Source of the DNA: Actinocatenispora thailandica
Lineage (GTDB): Bacteria; Actinomycetota; Actinomycetes; Mycobacteriales; Micromonosporaceae
Assembly: GCF_016865425.1 (NCBI RefSeq)
Contig: NZ_AP023355.1
Span: 3,594,198 to 3,658,197, forward strand
DNA length: 64,000 nt
Direction of reading: 5' to 3'
The position numbers and the translations under genes were made by a program. Positions 61,450 through 64,000 of this stretch are shown here, one piece after another. Numbering within the stretch: position 1 is the stretch's first letter; every line of letters starts with the position of its first letter. The notes beneath the pieces were generated by a model that saw nothing but the letters and a program-made list of their open reading frames with translations, did no database searches and was not told where the DNA came from.

Positions 61450-64000
61450 TCAGCGGTGCGACTGGTACTGGACGACCTGCTGGTAGGTGGGCCGGTTCTG
61501 CCAGCCGATCGTCGGATCGGTGACGCCGCCCAGCGGGTGCTGGATGATCGAGTCGGCGCACCACTGGTCGCCGGCGTCGCAGCTGTCGTCACCCGGGTAC
61601 ACCTGATCGGCCGGTTCGGCCGCGGCCTGCCGCAGGCTGGTCAGCAGCGCGGTACGGCACTGGGCCAGGTCACCGCCGCCGCAGAAGGTGGCGCCGAGCC
61701 CACCGGACACCGGCTTGCCGAGTACCGACCGCAGGTCCTTGTGCACGTAGCCCCACCAGCCGTACTGGAAGGACGAGCCCTTGTGGCCCTGGGACTCGTT
61801 GACCGAGCTACCGCCGCCGGTGTCGCCGTTCTGCCCGCCGGACGGCGACTCGTTGATCTGCAGCGCCGCGGCCTGCGCCGCGTACAGCGAGTCGCCCATG
61901 TCCGGGCGGAACTCGGCCGAGACCAGCAGCGGCCACCACGCGTCCATGATCCGGATGGTGTCTGCGTCCACGTAGGACTTGTCGCCGGCGCTGGCGGACA
62001 CCCGGTGCGAACCCGCCTGCTGCCATGCCTTCAGCGCGTCCACCACCTTGGCCAGGTCCGGGTCGGTGACCGGAGCGGTGTCGATGACCTGCAGGGCCAG
62101 CGGCAGCACGTCCTCACCACGCAGGTCGGCGTTGGCCGCGTCCTCCATCGCCTTGGTCAGGTCCGCCCGGGTCACCTTCTGACCGCTGTCGACCAGCGCC
62201 CTGACCCGGTCGTCGAGCAGGTTCGCCCGGTGTACCGGGCCGTCTCCCGGGCCCGAGGTGGAGTAGTCGAGGGCCTGCTTGTTGTTCCAGCTGACGTAGT
62301 AGTCCTGGTTTCGCGACTGCGGATGCGCGGCGAACGGGGTGTACTTCGCGGTGTTGTCGGACGGATCGAAGTCGACCCACTCGTACTGCGGCTCCGCCCT
62401 GGTCGGCAGGTCGAAGTCCACCGTGGACGGGCGCACCGGGTTGTCGCCGGAGTTGAAGTACGCGGTGTCGGTCGAGTCGACGTAGAACCAGTTGAACGTG
62501 TAGTTCACGTCGGCCGCGGCGTGCTGGAAGTCGGTCGCGGAGTGGATCGCACCCGGATCGTTGAACTCCTGGAACCCGATGATCGAGTCCACCTCGTGCC
62601 GGTAGCTGGAGCGCAGCGTGGTGAACACCACCGGCTTGCCGTCCACCGTGGCCCGGGACTGCACCAGCCCGTACTTCGTCCGGTACATCACCAGCTTGTA
62701 CGAGCCCTTCGCGGTCTGGTCGGCCAGCGTCGGCGACCACGCGTCGTCGCGCTCCAGCCGCTGCATCGCGGTGCACTTGCCGTGGTAGAGGTACGACTGC
62801 GACGCCTTCGTCGCGGGCGACCCGTCGGCGTTGCACAGCGGTACCGCGTAGGTGTCGGTGATGTCCTGGCCGGCCGAGGTGGCGCTCCACGAGTAGTCCT
62901 GGCCGCGCCCGAGCTCCACGTAGAAGCTCAGCCCGGCGAACGCGGCACCGCGGGCGCTGATCCCGGGACCCTCCAGCTCCTCCAGCATCAGCAGCTGCGG
63001 CGCGTAGTAGCCGGTCTGCGGACCGAACACCGCGACCGGGTGCCCGCCCTCGGCATGCGCGGCGGACACCACCAGCGCGTTGGACATCCCGCGCTTCGGC
63101 GAGTTCAGCAGGTCCGCGGGCAGCACCCCGTGGTTGTACATGCCGGCCACCGAGGAGTACTTCTTCGGCGCCGCGGCGGCCTTCGACACCGCCGAGGAGC
63201 CGGCGGAGCCGGTCGGGTCGTACACCAGTTGCTCGGGGGTCACCGAACCCGGGTCGGGCATCGCCACGCTCGGCGCGTCGGCGCCGGCCCCGCCGTACGG
63301 GAACTTCTGCCCGTCGTGCACGGTCAGCACCGCCTCCGGGTCGTTCTGCTCCCGGAACGCCTGCCACATCGCGTCGCCCCTGGCCATCCCGTACTTGGCG
63401 TCGAACGCCTGCTTGGCCAGCGCGTTGGTGACCTCGTTGCCGCCGCCGGAGCCGAACAGCGCGCCGATCACCGCGGCGATCGCGACCAGGTCGGTCGGCT
63501 TGAAGTGGTCGATCCCGCCGGCATTGGTGATCGGGTCTACGTGCCCGGTCAGGTCGTACTCGCCGGGGAAGGTGCGCGACGAGTACGCCTTGTCGATGTA
63601 GGCGTTGACCCCGTCGACGTAGTTGGTCACGTCCCGCAACGCCTGCGCACCGCGGGCGCCGGAGCTCGCCACCCGGTCGACCTGGTCCTGCAGGTCCTGC
63701 TCGGTGTACGGCGCCTGCCGCCAGAACTGCTGCTCCAGCGCCCGGTTGCCCGGGGCGCCGCCGGCGAAGCCGGTCAGCTCGCCGCGGCCGACGTGCCGGA
63801 ACAGGTCCATCAGCCACAGCCGGTCCTGCGCGGCGGCGTAGCCGGCGCCGTACTCGGTACCGGCCCGGGTGCTGCCGTAGACGTGCGGCACGCCGGTGGC
63901 CTTGTCCCGCACGATCGTCACGTCGTCGCGCGGCTGGATGCTGCTCGCCACCTGGTCGTCGGGCACGCCCAGGGACGAGTCGTCGAAGTAGCTGCCGAGC
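61450..64000 (-). CDS. Penicillin acylase family protein (5' part beyond window)
   Basis: At least 849 residues of an Ntn-hydrolase of the penicillin amidase family are visible; the start is outside the window. The alpha-chain region (VTIVRDKATGVPHVYGSTRA, YAAAQDRLWLMDLFRHVGRGEL) is followed by the likely self-cleavage point before Ser in MSNALVVSAAHAEGGHP and AVFGPQTGYYAP, the nucleophile of the beta chain. Later Asn/Arg residues and SVNESQGHKGSSFQYGWWGYVHKDLR fit large acylases that cleave amides of penicillins, acyl-homoserine lactones or lipopeptides. Substrate cannot be told from sequence. Confidence 0.9.
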   Translation of the reverse strand, partial: LGSYFDDSSLGVPDDQVASSIQPRDDVTIVRDKATGVPHVYGSTRAGTEYGAGYAAAQDRLWLMDLFRHVGRGELTGFAGGAPGNRALEQQFWRQAPYTEQDLQDQVDRVASSGARGAQALRDVTNYVDGVNAYIDKAYSSRTFPGEYDLTGHVDPITNAGGIDHFKPTDLVAIAAVIGALFGSGGGNEVTNALAKQAFDAKYGMARGDAMWQAFREQNDPEAVLTVHDGQKFPYGGAGADAPSVAMPDPGSVTPEQLVYDPTGSAGSSAVSKAAAAPKKYSSVAGMYNHGVLPADLLNSPKRGMSNALVVSAAHAEGGHPVAVFGPQTGYYAPQLLMLEELEGPGISARGAAFAGLSFYVELGRGQDYSWSATSAGQDITDTYAVPLCNADGSPATKASQSYLYHGKCTAMQRLERDDAWSPTLADQTAKGSYKLVMYRTKYGLVQSRATVDGKPVVFTTLRSSYRHEVDSIIGFQEFNDPGAIHSATDFQHAAADVNYTFNWFYVDSTDTAYFNSGDNPVRPSTVDFDLPTRAEPQYEWVDFDPSDNTAKYTPFAAHPQSRNQDYYVSWNNKQALDYSTSGPGDGPVHRANLLDDRVRALVDSGQKVTRADLTKAMEDAANADLRGEDVLPLALQVIDTAPVTDPDLAKVVDALKAWQQAGSHRVSASAGDKSYVDADTIRIMDAWWPLLVSAEFRPDMGDSLYAAQAAALQINESPSGGQNGDTGGGSSVNESQGHKGSSFQYGWWGYVHKDLRSVLGKPVSGGLGATFCGGGDLAQCRTALLTSLRQAAAEPADQVYPGDDSCDAGDQWCADSIIQHPLGGVTDPTIGWQNRPTYQQVVQYQSHR

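Overview
The window is very GC-rich DNA (low-70s % GC by eye), with GTG and TTG starts, an SsgA-family sporulation/division protein, a Gly-Cys-Val tRNA cluster, LacI-controlled ABC sugar importers without their own ATPase, and many secreted or Tat/lipobox proteins. This indicates an actinomycete chromosome. Details such as the dispersed-looking short repeats and the gene content suggest Micromonosporales (an Actinocatenispora-like genome), but that genus-level guess is inference.

Layout. 1-3.3 kb: end of an MFS-type transporter, then two secreted proteins (DUF5829-type and a GH76 glycosidase). 3.5-12.9 kb: a redox/stress block with fur-katG, a membrane protein, type II NADH dehydrogenase, an ECF41 sigma factor with fused C-terminal domain, a TMEM175-like channel, a cupin with an ECF41-type promoter, and an animal-type haem peroxidase. 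13-16.4 kb: orphan SecD-head-like protein, small DUF3303-like protein, GH18 chitinase with a minisatellite linker, SCO6745-type regulator. 16.47-20.62 kb: a decayed integrative element bounded by a 68-bp direct repeat of the tRNA-Val 3' end, carrying a complete IS5-family insertion, a low-GC HEPN-like gene, a Nudix gene and an integrase tail. 20.6-26.3 kb: tRNA Val, Cys, Gly, CapA-like lipoprotein, DinB-like protein, ArsR regulator, SsgA-like protein, TIGR02611 protein, tRNA-Val(CAC) and small envelope proteins.

26.6-38.6 kb: one long minus-strand operon: LacI regulator, two sugar permeases, solute-binding protein, FOUR ADP-ribosylglycohydrolase-family proteins, ribokinase, class III CoA-transferase and CitE-like lyase. 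The genes are joined by 1-30 base overlaps. I read it as a candidate uptake and degradation pathway for a ribosylated compound, and it is the most interesting system in the window. 38.9-44.8 kb: a small secreted protein, metE with a divergent LysR gene, and a TetR/FAD-monooxygenase pair. 44.9-50.4 kb: a second ABC sugar system with a GH172 glycosidase and a divergent LacI gene around a clear palindromic operator; its binding-protein gene is frameshifted. 50.4-53.7 kb: VIT-family transporter, GlxA-type regulator, quinone reductase, GNAT acetyltransferase. 54.3-59 kb: PAP2 phosphatase, then a MoxR ATPase/VWA pair separated by a tandem pair of identical 26-codon leader ORFs whose repeats can fold over the next start codon. 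59-64 kb: P-loop kinase, VOC protein, rhodanese, a conserved membrane protein and a penicillin-acylase-family protein that runs off the window end.

Two genes (CoA-transferase near 27.59 kb and binding protein near 47.31 kb) each appear to lack one base in a G/C run; these may be real mutations or assembly errors.
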